A DNA stretch of 64,000 nt. It comes from Halomarina oriensis (GTDB taxonomy: Archaea; Halobacteriota; Halobacteria; Halobacteriales; Haloarculaceae). A model generated the notes under the pieces. That model made no database searches. It had not been told where the DNA came from and was given only the letters and a program-made list of their open reading frames with translations. This document shows positions 44,776 to 55,600 of the stretch, piece by piece. The stretch is from the NCBI RefSeq assembly GCF_009791395.1, contig NZ_WSZK01000010.1, positions 23,419 to 87,418 on the forward strand, written 5' to 3'. Each line of letters opens with the position of its first letter. Position 1 is the first letter of the stretch. The translations under genes were made by a program, and so were the position numbers.

Positions 44776-45710
44776 GTGAGCCAGGTGCTAGCGCTACGGC
44801 AGGAATCTCTGGAGTAATTGAGGCACTTGACCGTTTGAAAAGCTATCTGAGCGGTTATAAGCCGGATACACGATCTGTTACCTACGATTATCGGAGCGGG
44901 ACCAGCGAGATGACTTTGAAAATCACAGTGCCGGATAATCGTGGGCGGAAAGTCGGAAATATAAAAATCCCGAGGGAAGAAGGGTATGAAATTCGAGAGA
45001 TGTTCTCTTCTGGTGATTTCAGACCTGTTGGTGCGAAGTGGGAGCAGAACGCGGACTATTGGATTTTAGATCCTGAGAAACTGCCTACAGGTGAGAACTT
45101 CATGCTTCGGCTGAATAATGAGAATGTCAATCAGGATGTGTTCAAGGAAATCATTGACCTCAACGTTCCTGAAGACCCAATGAGCAAAAGTGGTGTAGAC
45201 CAGTATTGGGTCCAATCATCAATCCGAGACCCAAAAACATTGCAGGATATTTATCAAGACTTCAAAATCAATAACGTTGATTTGAATATTCGGGTCGGTG
45301 TTCAGCCTTGCTTCTCGACAGGCATTCCTGACGATGTTACCGATCGTATCGAGCGCACTCGTGAATTGATCGAAGCCAGCAACGAGGGCGATCGGAACGC
45401 CCTCAGTAGCGCACATGTGCGCCGTCGTGAAGCGAGAAAACAAGGAAGTGTGACGGAGCAGGAAATTGCAAACCTGATTCGCAGCTTAGCTAGGCCGAGC
45501 AAATTCGGAGAGTTCCTATCCATTGAATCCCCATATCGACGAGAAAATATTGACTCCAAAACATTTGGAAACGAGGTATTTCCAGAGGAAATCAGCGTTG
45601 AAATCGCCACGAATCTAAATCTTGAGCAGCAGGCTGCAAAAGGAACTCTGAAATTTCAGAAAGAGGACTACACTGATCACATACAAGAGGAGACGTCAGA
45701 CCTAATCTAA
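44772..45710 (+). CDS. Unrecognised low-GC protein, second gene of the module
   Basis: The 312-residue protein starts with a short helical segment (GVIEALDRLKSYLSGYK), then a beta-rich part, then a helical region with a basic stretch (AHVRRREARKQGSVTEQEI). The sequence is AT-rich like its partner. It is translationally coupled to the upstream gene, so the two proteins probably work together. I see no nuclease, ATPase, TIR or Sir2 motif. It ends about 650 bases before the end of the convergent Argonaute gene. Confidence 0.72.
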   Translation: MSEPGASATAGISGVIEALDRLKSYLSGYKPDTRSVTYDYRSGTSEMTLKITVPDNRGRKVGNIKIPREEGYEIREMFSSGDFRPVGAKWEQNADYWILDPEKLPTGENFMLRLNNENVNQDVFKEIIDLNVPEDPMSKSGVDQYWVQSSIRDPKTLQDIYQDFKINNVDLNIRVGVQPCFSTGIPDDVTDRIERTRELIEASNEGDRNALSSAHVRRREARKQGSVTEQEIANLIRSLARPSKFGEFLSIESPYRRENIDSKTFGNEVFPEEISVEIATNLNLEQQAAKGTLKFQKEDYTDHIQEETSDLI

Positions 45711-46101
45711 CCAAACCGAACTACTCTTGACGAAGATGCTCATCAAATATCAGAGATAGGATCAGACCCCATACTTAGTATGCGTTCCCGGAACAGCAGA
45801 TTCAGGAGCTATAGGAACTGGTCTAAAACATAAGACAGCAGAATAACTGGACACGGGTGAAGATGGTAATGGGCTTTCTCACAACTTAATAACTGGCTCC
45901 GGTGAGGACGTCTATAATCAAGCGCCAACCAATGTTTCAAGTCCGACATCTGAATCACTACGAGCGGAGTCGAAACTACCCACAAAGACTGTGCTCACGT
46001 CACCAAGCAGACCGTTGTAACTCACCCAATGTCTCTGCACAGATGTCACAGGTCCAGTCTTCAACTACTATGTGGCAATCCTACTTGAGCCAACAGTTCG
46101 C

Positions 46102-46153
46102 ACTATGATAACTATGGAGAGTATCTCGAACGCCCTAGGGCGATTATCATAGT
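46102..46153. repeat. 10-bp perfect inverted repeat
   Basis: ACTATGATAA and TTATCATAGT flank 32 bases containing CCCTAGGG. It lies between two convergent transcription units. Confidence 0.55.
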
Positions 46154-46187
46154 CGGTTCTGATGAATCACTAGGCAGCGCCCGAATT

Positions 46188-46299
46188 GGGTGCTGAAATT
46201 TGAGGAGATGGTGGCGAAATTTAGTGTGGTCTCGGTCTCGGCGGTCGCCCGCATGGTCGCGACCGCTCTCTGCCCGCGTACAGGCCGCCTTCAGCACCC
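46188..46299. repeat. 10-bp perfect inverted repeat enclosing 92 bases
   Basis: GGGTGCTGAA and TTCAGCACCC bracket a GC-rich stretch that itself contains smaller complementary segments. The span could fold as one structured RNA on either strand. Confidence 0.45.
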
Positions 46300-46357
46300 A
46301 CGTGATGACCTTATCCCGACGTCCGATGGCGATTCAGCATAGCGCCATAGTCCTAAA

Positions 46358-48601
46358 CTACAGATACGCGGGGCCGCGGATGACTCGCCCCGGATCTACG
46401 TAGCCCTCTCGAACGTACTTCGCTGCCATATCTGCATACTTGATCGGGACTGGGAGCCGGGTACTCCGAGCGGGGCTCCCGTAGTGGACCTCCGAGAGCC
46501 AGTACGCCTGTCGAGTGATCGTCTCGATGTCCGTAGGTCCAGAATTCTTGATGAGACGGAAGGTACGTGGCGTCCCGACGCTGTTGGCATCATTCGTTTC
46601 GGGTTTCCCGAAGGCGTGGAGAATCCCCTGTTCACGCTCACGGTCGACGAATCCGACACCTTTCTGCGCGATATTGAATCTCGTTCCGTTGAAGTTGGCA
46701 ATGCGAGTCTGGTCTCGCTTCCGTACGCTCACGATGTCGAATTCTGCGTCGAGGCCGCTGAGTCCATCTCGAATCTCATCGATATCCTCGTGGACCTTGC
46801 CATCGCGGAAGATGGTCAGGCGGTCGAGCGGTTCGTCCTGCTCGTCTGCGAAGTCGTAGATGAGGTCACGGACGAACTGCTCGACCTGGTCTGCGACGAA
46901 CTTCTCACCGGCTTGTTGTGTAGTGGACTCTGCTGCGAACGTCGATCCATCCCGCATCACGATGCTCGCACTCGCCCCCGAGTGCTGCCCTGTTTGTGAG
47001 TCGCGGGTGACGTCCAACCCCATGAACGCTTGCGTCTCCCCGGGCATATCCTCGATTTGCCATGGTGTCCCCCCAGCTTTCGCGACCACAGCGCTCACGA
47101 TGTTCGTGAATGAGTCGCTCGGGATCTTCTGGGAAGCCATGTTGATCTCCTCGGCGGTCGACTTTTGGAGCATCTGGGTCGGGATGCCCTGTCGCATCAA
47201 CGTCCGCTTGAGTTCGCTGTATGGATCCTCGTATCCATCAAAGTCGTCTACTGCTCCCTCGTCGGGGACCATCGCGACGACTACGTCCGTTTCCTCACGT
47301 AACTGCTGGTAGACGTCGGTGTACTCAGAAATGCGACCTAGTTCGTAGGGGTAGCCCGATGTTCCTGCTGGTGCCCCCCACTGTGAGAGCGTCTTCGCGA
47401 GGAGCCCGATGAACTGCTTGTAGGTGTCTTCGTAGTGCGTCGGGTAGAGGACGCCCACCCAGTAGTCCCCCGGTGATTTGAACACACCGTGGTCCTTGAG
47501 ACCGGTACTCGGCTTTGAAGCATGCGCACCACCACCGTAGACAAGCCGCGATTGGTTCTCTCGTATATCGAGGTAGTCGAACCCGTGGTTTGTCGGTCCC
47601 GGTTCAAACTGCAGGTCGAACCCTGGCAAAGGAGGAAGATCCTCGACGAATGTCTTCAGGTAGTCAAACCGGGTATCGGGCTTCATGGCCCGACGTGAGG
47701 TGAATAGGTTGTGGAAGTCGTAGTCTTGCTCTTCGACCTGCTCCGTCCGAGGACTCAGTTTCAACGCTCGGGGGACCTGATCACCGGTGAACCCACCGTA
47801 GTCGACTTTCACTAATCGTGGATTCGTTTCGATGAGTCGCTGTCGGACGTCTTCATCAAGCAGCCCCTCGTGATACTCCGAGATTACTTCTCCGAGCGCA
47901 TCGGAGCGGTCGTTGTATCGGAGGTCACTCCATCCACGGAGGAATCCGGTCGAAGCGTTACCGTAGACTTCTGTATCGTGTTCGACCCGCCACGACGGGA
48001 GGTCATCCCCCTCCGAGACCATTTTCTCCAGCGACTTCATCGTCACGAGGTTGTGGCTCGCCTCGACTTGGAGAAGAACCGTTCCATCAGCGGTGATGTG
48101 TACTTTCGCGGTGTGTTTCCGCTGCGCTCCAAAGTCGAAGCCATCGCCTCCGAACTCGATTTCGCGGCGGACGATTCCTTGGAGGAACTGGAAGGAGTAG
48201 AGCGAGTCGGGGATTGCCCGCCGAAGCGAGGACTGAACCAGCCCCTTGATCTGTTGGCGGCCACGCTCAGTGTCTGGGGTGAGCGTAATCTCGTCGACTT
48301 TCTCAGGTTTGACGGTGTGCCCTTTCGCCTGCACTGATCGAGACAACTCGGTCAACGAGATGACGTGCATCGTCCCCGAGCTGCCCACGGGCGTTCCGTG
48401 TTCTTGGTCAAGCCAGTAGGCTGCGGACTGAGTGAGCGTCTGCGGGTCTGTCGACTGGTCGCGACCACCGGGGACCGATAGCCGGTAGCGGTTCACCGAG
48501 ACTTCGGTGAGACGTGAGTCGGCCTTCGAGTGAAAGAGATAGACGCCCGAATCGACTGAGGCCTGCGCTTCGACGGGGAGTTCGTTGGAGTCCGTGGCCA
48601 T
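46358..48601 (-). CDS. ago: Long prokaryotic Argonaute, catalytically complete, NgAgo-related
   Basis: The 747-residue protein uses a short nucleic-acid guide to find and cut complementary DNA or RNA. The PIWI domain has the full DEDD set: Asp530 in FMGLDV, Glu566 in AGEKF, Asp600 in FRDGK and Asp724 in PVPIKYAD. A MID-like region is at about 440-515 (GIPTQMLQKS, VAKAGGTPW). From memory of the NgAgo sequence, local matches are strong around MPGE/MPGD, DIETxTRQ and RLPxxxYAD. It is about 140 residues shorter than NgAgo and lacks an obvious extra N-terminal OB-like domain. It is last in a run with a helicase and AddAB-like genes. Confidence 0.93.
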   Translation of the reverse strand: MATDSNELPVEAQASVDSGVYLFHSKADSRLTEVSVNRYRLSVPGGRDQSTDPQTLTQSAAYWLDQEHGTPVGSSGTMHVISLTELSRSVQAKGHTVKPEKVDEITLTPDTERGRQQIKGLVQSSLRRAIPDSLYSFQFLQGIVRREIEFGGDGFDFGAQRKHTAKVHITADGTVLLQVEASHNLVTMKSLEKMVSEGDDLPSWRVEHDTEVYGNASTGFLRGWSDLRYNDRSDALGEVISEYHEGLLDEDVRQRLIETNPRLVKVDYGGFTGDQVPRALKLSPRTEQVEEQDYDFHNLFTSRRAMKPDTRFDYLKTFVEDLPPLPGFDLQFEPGPTNHGFDYLDIRENQSRLVYGGGAHASKPSTGLKDHGVFKSPGDYWVGVLYPTHYEDTYKQFIGLLAKTLSQWGAPAGTSGYPYELGRISEYTDVYQQLREETDVVVAMVPDEGAVDDFDGYEDPYSELKRTLMRQGIPTQMLQKSTAEEINMASQKIPSDSFTNIVSAVVAKAGGTPWQIEDMPGETQAFMGLDVTRDSQTGQHSGASASIVMRDGSTFAAESTTQQAGEKFVADQVEQFVRDLIYDFADEQDEPLDRLTIFRDGKVHEDIDEIRDGLSGLDAEFDIVSVRKRDQTRIANFNGTRFNIAQKGVGFVDREREQGILHAFGKPETNDANSVGTPRTFRLIKNSGPTDIETITRQAYWLSEVHYGSPARSTRLPVPIKYADMAAKYVREGYVDPGRVIRGPAYL

Positions 48602-48821
48602 CTACCGATTGACAGAAGTGGTTGAATAAGTCGTTTTTCATACTGTACAAGCCACCGTCACAACAGACTCCGCTATACTCCTGATTGCGTCTGCTGGAGA
48701 ATTTCCACGTGGGTCTCGTCTGCCTCTACTCAGCACCGATACGTTTTGCAGTACGATCCCCCAGCAGTGGGTGTACAGCGATCGGCTCCAATCAAGAGTC
48801 GCACCGATGTCCAGACTGAGA
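48602..48821. other. Gap between Argonaute and the AddA-like gene
   Basis: These 220 bases contain no supported gene. The length leaves room for a separate Argonaute promoter, so full co-transcription with the upstream genes is not certain. Confidence 0.5.
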
Positions 48822-51800
48822 TTACGAGGAAGGGAGCACCTCTGTCCGGGCCGAAATCGCAGTCGCAATTTCGGCTTCGATGGCCTCGACCTCTTCGGGC
48901 GTCCACTCGCGATGCCACGCGTCCCCCAGCGCGGTGAACACGAGCGAGACTTCGACTGCCCGGCCCGTCCCCTGTTGATGGAGTGCGGCGGCGTACGCCT
49001 TCATCTGATTCGCGTAGTACGCGGCATCAGTGTCGAGTTCGTCAGGGGAGACCTCGCCGGTCTTGTAATCGATGATATGGTAGGCGTCTGGGGTGACGAT
49101 CAGGTGGTCGATGTATCCAGAGATCTCCCCGTAGTCAAACTCCGCGGTGACGTAGAGTTCGTCGTACTGGTACTCAACCTCATCAGACGTGTGCTCATCG
49201 ACGTATGCCATCCCTCGTCGGGCGTGGGCACGAACTCGCTCTTCCGTTGCTGGAGTAAGTGATTCATCGATTCCCGCATCTGCTAGCGACTGGTCGATAA
49301 GACTCGACCAGTGCGCTTCCGGTGGGCGGAGCTCGCAGAGCCGATGGACTAACTCGCCAAAGTGGAGCGCGTCAAGGTCTCCCTCCTCTGCCCGTGAGTC
49401 TGTCTGGTTCTGAGGATCGGAGGCTACTGCATCAGCGGCTGGCGTGTCTTCGGCGTGCCGATACTCAGGGGTATCAGCTTGCTCATCAGGTGCGGTGACG
49501 TGGAGTGTCCCCGTCTCATCGTCGAATTCGAGCACGCCGTAGTCAGCGAGGAGCGAGGCAAGATCGGTCGCAGAAAGTCGGAATTGTGCCTCGGAGGCTG
49601 GGGGGCTCGGCGAGAGCTCGACGACAGGGTCAACATCAGGGTCAGAGGGTGTCTGCTCAGCCGGGGGCGTCGGTAGCGAGACAGTGTACTCACCGTCACC
49701 GTACGACCGCTGAACGTGGGTTTCCGTACTGAGAGTGGTACAAACATCGTCCGGAAGCAACTCCGGCTGAACCCAGTCACGCCAACTGGAAGCCGACTCT
49801 GGGTCAGGCTCTTCGAGGTTCGTCATCGTGGGGCCCTCATCCGCATCGGCCAGGTCGTGTAACCCACTCAGGAGGAGGTGATCCCTCGCACGAGTACACG
49901 CGACATACAGGACACGCTTCTCCTCGGCCCGCTCCTCGGCGCGGCGTTGCTCGCGAATCGTCTCGCGAGCGATCGTGTCGACCATGTCGAACGGATCGTT
50001 CGGACTAGGCGCTTTCATGCCGACAGCGTACTGCTCACCGATTCGCTCGAATTCGACTTTTCCCCCACCGAGACTGGCGTCGTCCTTGAACTCTCGTCCG
50101 ATGCCGGGGACGGCCACGAACGGGAACTCCATCCCTTTCGCGTCGTGGATAGTCAAAATCTGGACGCCATCGCCGGTAGTGTCGGCCTCGCTTTCGCGGC
50201 CACCAAGCTCGATACGACGTTCGATACGATTCACGAGCGTCGTCAGGCTACGGACGCCATCATCACTCCACCCGCGGAGTTGCTCGCGGAACTTCTCGAC
50301 GTTTGCCCTCGCCTGCTGTGGTCGTTCGTCAGCGCTCACACTCACCAGATAGCCCGTGTCTTCGAGGATTCGCGTCAGAAACGCTGCCCACGAGTCATCG
50401 GCTCCCGTGGAGTCGTCAGCAAGGCCAGCCAGCTGTCGCCACTCGCTGAGAAGGTCGAATGCAGCCTCTAGTTCGTCGTATTCACTTGCCGCGAGCGCGC
50501 CCCACAGCGGGTCGCCCTGGCGTTTCAGCTGTGCCAAGGTGTCGTCAGTACATCCGAACAACGGAGAGCGGAGCGTGGCGTACAGTGCCCGCTCGTCCGA
50601 TGGGTCAACAAGCGCTCGAAAGAGGTTCAACAGCGACGTTATCTCCGGCGCCTCATAGAATCCGGTCCCCGAAGCGACCGAGTATGGGACACCGGCAGCC
50701 TCCAGCGCCCGCTCGTATTTTTTGAGATGTGTCCGGCTCCGGATGAGGATGGCAATATCACTTGGTTCGATATCGCGGGGTATCGGCCCCTCGTCGGTTG
50801 CTTCAGCGTCAGAATCACCATCGGCTTCGGCGTCGTCATTTGTCGCATAGACTTCCAATGGTTTGGCCAACACCTGTGAGAGCCGAGCGGCAAGTGCTGT
50901 CGCCTCGAGTTCGGCGTCGTGTGCTGGCGTTGCTGTTGCGAACGCCTCGTAGTGGCCACACCGTGTCGCTCGGAGATCAGAGTCCGTTGGCACGGCGAGG
51001 TACTCAACCGACCCCAATCCATCGGGATCATCGCGAGCGGGCGTCAGTGACTGTGGAACTGCTTCGTAGGGCTCACCGTCCTCATCGAACATAGACTCGA
51101 ACAGCTGGTTGATTGACTCTAGTACACTCGGGAGCGTTCGGAAATTCGTCGAGAGCTGATCGTCGTCACCAGCATCCGCTGCTCGCTGGGTTACCTGGTC
51201 GAGGGTAGCCGCTGTTTCGCGGAACTGCGTCACGTCGGCGTTCCGGAAGCGATAGATGCTCTGTTTGACGTCACCGACAACGAACACGTTCCGCGCATCG
51301 AACGTGTCGCCGTCACTTGCCGTCAACAGGGTGATGAGGTCCCACTGTCGCGGGTCGGTGTCCTGGAACTCGTCGACCATCACGTAGGCGAACTGCTCCC
51401 GCAACTCATTGCGGATGGCGGCGTTCGCCGGGTTCTCGAGAAACGCGACCGTCAGTGAGATGAGGTCAGTGAAATCGACCGCATTCTGGCGGTCTTTGCG
51501 CTCTTCGTACTCTTCAGACGCAATCTGAGTCAGTGTGGCAAGCGCATGGACGAACGGGAAGCTGTTGGCTTCGGTGTCCAAGTCGACATTGACTGCATGG
51601 TCTTCGGGGCGAAGGGTCTCGACCAGCGTCTCGAAGGCACGGTCGAACTCCGGCTTCTGGGGATGGTCGCCCCAGCGAGATTTCGCCCCGCTGTAGCCCG
51701 CATAGCGCTCGCCATCGCCAGTGGTGAGATACATACTGAGTTCCGCGATTGTCGATTGCTTGGCCCGTGATGGAACGCCATCGTCGAACCCGGAAGTAAG

Positions 51801-52601
51801 CCGGTCGACAGCACCCACTGCACGCCCCCAGGTCTGTCCACCCGTGTCGATATCGGGGGGTTTCTCGACGAGTTCAGTCAGTGTGGTCGCGGCGGTGACG
51901 AACTCGGGATCAGCGAGTCGATCTGCAGCGACCTCTGGGTCGATAGGGTGGAGCGCCGATTCAACGAACCCGATGTACTCCTCTTCGGTGGCATCGACCC
52001 AGCGGTCTGCCCACTCGAGACTCTCCGGTCGCTCCATCAAGAGGTCGGTGAGGACGTCGTGGAGCTGGCTTCGTGTGAACCGCTGAGCCAGCGTCCGAGT
52101 CGCCTCGTGGGATTCGTACTTTTCGAGGACACCGCCAACGGTGTCGTGGATGAGCGCCGTTGATTCGTTCTCATCTAACGTCTCGAATCCCGGGTCGACC
52201 GCGTCGATAGTCAGGGCGTGTTCACGCAGGAGTCGCGCGCAGAATCCGTGGACGGTGTGGATGTACCCCTGTTCGAGTTCGTCGGCAACGGTACGCCACG
52301 CGTCGAACTCTTCGGCGTCAAGCGTGCCGACGCGGTCGGTGATTTCTTCGCGGACGCTTTCTTCCAGCTCGTTTGCGGCTCGTTCGGTGAACGTTGTCGT
52401 GAGGATGTGTTCTGGGAGGAGTCGCTCATCCCCGCTCCCCCCATCGGTCTGTTCTGCGAGCGAGCGCTCTATCATCGCCAGATACCGCGCCGTCAGCGTC
52501 GTGGTCTTGCCCGTCCCAGCACCGGCAGTCAGCGTGACGTTCCGGTCGAGGCCGTCGACAGCCTGTTGCTGTTCTTCGGTCAGGTCGTCGTATGAGACCA
52601 T
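48822..52601 (-). CDS. AddA/RecB-like UvrD helicase with C-terminal nuclease
   Basis: The 1259-residue protein is a superfamily-1 helicase-nuclease. Walker A is AGAGTGKTT (residues 26-34), and the DEAD-like motif II is VDEFQDTDPRQ near residue 408. A late helicase motif reads VLYVACTRARDHLLLSG. The C-terminal PD-(D/E)XK domain has IDHLIVTPDAYHIIDYKTG near residue 1165-1182. It begins 1 base after the stop of the AddB-like gene. AddAB/RecBCD-type enzymes are not the usual archaeal end-resection machinery, so this pair is likely accessory and possibly defensive. Confidence 0.92.
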   Translation of the reverse strand: MVSYDDLTEEQQQAVDGLDRNVTLTAGAGTGKTTTLTARYLAMIERSLAEQTDGGSGDERLLPEHILTTTFTERAANELEESVREEITDRVGTLDAEEFDAWRTVADELEQGYIHTVHGFCARLLREHALTIDAVDPGFETLDENESTALIHDTVGGVLEKYESHEATRTLAQRFTRSQLHDVLTDLLMERPESLEWADRWVDATEEEYIGFVESALHPIDPEVAADRLADPEFVTAATTLTELVEKPPDIDTGGQTWGRAVGAVDRLTSGFDDGVPSRAKQSTIAELSMYLTTGDGERYAGYSGAKSRWGDHPQKPEFDRAFETLVETLRPEDHAVNVDLDTEANSFPFVHALATLTQIASEEYEERKDRQNAVDFTDLISLTVAFLENPANAAIRNELREQFAYVMVDEFQDTDPRQWDLITLLTASDGDTFDARNVFVVGDVKQSIYRFRNADVTQFRETAATLDQVTQRAADAGDDDQLSTNFRTLPSVLESINQLFESMFDEDGEPYEAVPQSLTPARDDPDGLGSVEYLAVPTDSDLRATRCGHYEAFATATPAHDAELEATALAARLSQVLAKPLEVYATNDDAEADGDSDAEATDEGPIPRDIEPSDIAILIRSRTHLKKYERALEAAGVPYSVASGTGFYEAPEITSLLNLFRALVDPSDERALYATLRSPLFGCTDDTLAQLKRQGDPLWGALAASEYDELEAAFDLLSEWRQLAGLADDSTGADDSWAAFLTRILEDTGYLVSVSADERPQQARANVEKFREQLRGWSDDGVRSLTTLVNRIERRIELGGRESEADTTGDGVQILTIHDAKGMEFPFVAVPGIGREFKDDASLGGGKVEFERIGEQYAVGMKAPSPNDPFDMVDTIARETIREQRRAEERAEEKRVLYVACTRARDHLLLSGLHDLADADEGPTMTNLEEPDPESASSWRDWVQPELLPDDVCTTLSTETHVQRSYGDGEYTVSLPTPPAEQTPSDPDVDPVVELSPSPPASEAQFRLSATDLASLLADYGVLEFDDETGTLHVTAPDEQADTPEYRHAEDTPAADAVASDPQNQTDSRAEEGDLDALHFGELVHRLCELRPPEAHWSSLIDQSLADAGIDESLTPATEERVRAHARRGMAYVDEHTSDEVEYQYDELYVTAEFDYGEISGYIDHLIVTPDAYHIIDYKTGEVSPDELDTDAAYYANQMKAYAAALHQQGTGRAVEVSLVFTALGDAWHREWTPEEVEAIEAEIATAISARTEVLPSS

Positions 52602-52602
52602 T

Positions 52603-55600
52603 TCACTCCACCTCCACGGCGTCTTCGAAATCGGTGTGTCTGGCCTTCAGTGGGATATACGCCGAGAGTCCTGCGTCGTCGATCGACTCGATAGTGTCTT
52701 GACGCTGGTGGGTGCGGACATCGCAAACGTGGGCGTAATCGCAGTACCGACACCCGGCGTCTTGTGGGTCAAGGACCGTCGGGTGATACCGGCCATCTGC
52801 AATGCCCGTCGCGAGCTCGCCGAGCCGTTCGGGCGTCGTCTCGTCGATGAACCGCCGGAATGTTTGGTGCGTCTCGAAGTAGGGATACGAACGACGTAGT
52901 AGCGGCGTCTCGACATCGTCGCTGCGATAGTACACCGCCATCTCTTGGGACGTGAGCAGGCCGCTTCGTGAGTTGACCGATCTCGGTGGGGAAACTTGGT
53001 AGTACGCTCCACCGACGACCTCAATCCCATCGAGTGCGGTTTCGGCCATCAGCGCGTACAGCTGGAGCTGGAACTTCACTCCACTCAGTGCTTCACTCTC
53101 GCCCGGAATCGAGTTGCCAGTCTTGTAGTCTCGGACCACCACCTGTGTAGGATCAGTTCCCGGGACTGTCTCGACGCGGTCGATGAGTCCGTGAATCGGG
53201 ACTGTGCCCTGTGGCGTTTCTATACGGGCAGGGGCGTCACTGATGGGTGTTCCGGCATCGTAGGGTTCTCCAATGCGAGCTTCAAACCACGCAGGGCGGG
53301 CGGTCGCTTTGGCCAGCTCGTCGAACTCGTGTTCCAGAAACCGGTAGAACAGTCCACGAGGGGGTTCTGGCCCACTCTGACCCTCGGCAGCCTGATAGTA
53401 CGGGTTGGTCGCTGGTGTTCCCAGTCCGGCCAGCACCGTTCGCAGCCAGTGCTCGTGGAACGCCGTCTCTGAGTAGCCGTCGAACGCTTCTGCCAGGCGG
53501 TCGAGTGCAGTCTTCAACAGCCGTTCTGCTCGGTCCTCGAACTCGCCAGCGGGTTCGACCGGGTCACCCAGAGTGGTCTGTAGTGAGCGATAGTAGTGTT
53601 CGAGCACGTCGTGAATGTACGAACCGCGTCGCCCAGCATCAGGTTCTCGCGTGAGCGGATCCGGGGCTGTGATCCCCAATACACGCCGCTGGTAGTATTT
53701 GAAGCCACAGGTAGCGTACGTTTCGAGCCGACTCGGACTATACGGCTCGCGAGTCGCTGTGTCATGGACGCTAGCGACCGTCTCGGCTGTGAGTTGGCCG
53801 TCGTATGGTGTTAGCTCAGGACTCGCACGTGCGGCGGCGCATTCGACACCCGCGTTGATGCGGGCGGACTGCATGGTCTCGAACGCCCCCACCTCGACAG
53901 CCCGCGAAACGAGCCCCTCACTCTGCTCTTCGGATGTCTCACCGAGGACACCACCGATTGTTCGTTGGATGTCTTCCTGAGTTCCTGGTTCATTAGCTCG
54001 CATATCGTCAGTAATCGCTGAGAGATTCACTACCCGACCGAGTTCGGTCAGAAGGTCTGCGTCGACGTACTGCTCTCCGCTCGTGCTTCGCTGGGGAACC
54101 GAGAGTCGAATCGACCCCTCACTCCCTAAGAGTGTACCCAGACGATAGCGGGCCTCAGCGGTTACGTCTGTCTGCTCAAAGTCGGGATGGGCATCGTAGA
54201 TCGGTTGGGTGAACGCCGTCCGGTCGGCGTTCGATGGGATATGTGTCGCCGCAAGACCCAGAATGTACATCTGGTCAAACTCATGGACCGCCGCATCAGC
54301 GAGCCCACAGACGATGATGGTGTTCTCGGCAGGTTGCCCAGACGCTGGAATCGAGACGTCGTGAAGCGCGCGATCGAGGCGGTCCAGAGAGTCACCGAGC
54401 GCTAGGTCGGCTTTCGTTGCGGTGAGTGCGAGCGTTTCGAGCACCCGGTCGAGACGCTCTTGAGCACTTGCTTCTCGTCGGGAAAACCGTCGAGAGTGAT
54501 TCTCTAAACAATCCTCCGAGACGCCAAGACGCTCAAACACCGATTCGAGTGCACCAGGGAGGTTGTCGAGCGGTTCGTCCCTGAGCCTATCGAGCATCTG
54601 AATGAGCGAATCGACCGCTGACGCAACGTCGTCGTCGACGTGCTGGAGCGTCGAGTCTAATCGAGCGGTCTCGACACGCGCGGCGACACGGCTGAGGTGC
54701 TGGTAGTCGAGCGCACTGTTGAACACGTCAGGTTCGACCAACGGGTTCGTAAGCAGGTCGAGAATCGAATCGAGGGACCGTGGTTCACCTGCAAGTTCGC
54801 ACACGGTTTCGACGAGATGGCCGGTCGCCGTCTCTGAAAGGGGGATATCGGTGCGAAGGCTGAACGGAAGCTCGTAGGCATCGAACACCTCGCGCACTCG
54901 CTGAGCATACTGGACTGAGCTTGGAAGCACCACGCCGATTTCCTCCGGGGGCGTCCCGTCAGAAAGCCGGGTCCGTATGTCGCGGGCGACTGCTCGAGTC
55001 TCCTCTGGGACGGTCTCGGGTCGGACGATGGAGAGATCCAGTGCGGCAGAGTCGATATCATCCGTTGCTGGCGAGTGGCTGGGGTGACGAAAGAGCGAGC
55101 GGACGACTTTCCGTCGAGCGGTGGTCACAGAGTTGGTCTCGGAATGATGCTCACGCTCGAAGTCCAACTCTTGATACACCTCAATGATACGCTCGATGCC
55201 ACTGTCAATGCCCGTCGGGGAATTGGTATCGACCTGCATTGGGAGTAAGGCCACTATCGGCCAGCACTCGGCCAGCGATCGGATGAGCTCCGTTTCTAAG
55301 ACGGTAAGATTCGTGAAGCCACCAAGGACGACGGCATCGACGGCTGGGAACACTTCCTCAGGGGTTGTCTCGCCGGTCACGACCTCGTGCATCCGCTCGG
55401 AGCGGTACGTCTCCCGAAGTGTACCCGCGAGAATGTCGCTTCGAGCGGCTTCGATAGCGCTCGCGAGCTCTCCGACATGCGGTGCCTGCGTGGCTAGCCC
55501 TTCCTCAGCGAGCCGGGTCTGCATCGCATCCGCCGAGAGTAGTCCTGCGAACTCAAGTTCGGTGAACAGCGCTTTCGCTTCGTCGACGAGCCCAGGGCCG

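Larger units (their letters stand above)
45711..46357. other. Non-coding interval between the module and Argonaute, with inverted repeats
   Basis: No gene is supported in these 647 bases. Two inverted repeats are visible: ACTATGATAA (46102-46111) with TTATCATAGT (46144-46153), and GGGTGCTGAA (46188-46197) with TTCAGCACCC (46290-46299). They could be transcription-end structures, a non-coding RNA or the remains of a mobile element. Confidence 0.5.

Noticed and set aside
45902..46108. 68-codon frame between the low-GC module and Argonaute
   Set aside because: It is basic, rich in Ser/Gln/Arg, overlaps an inverted repeat and lacks a promoter-like stretch.
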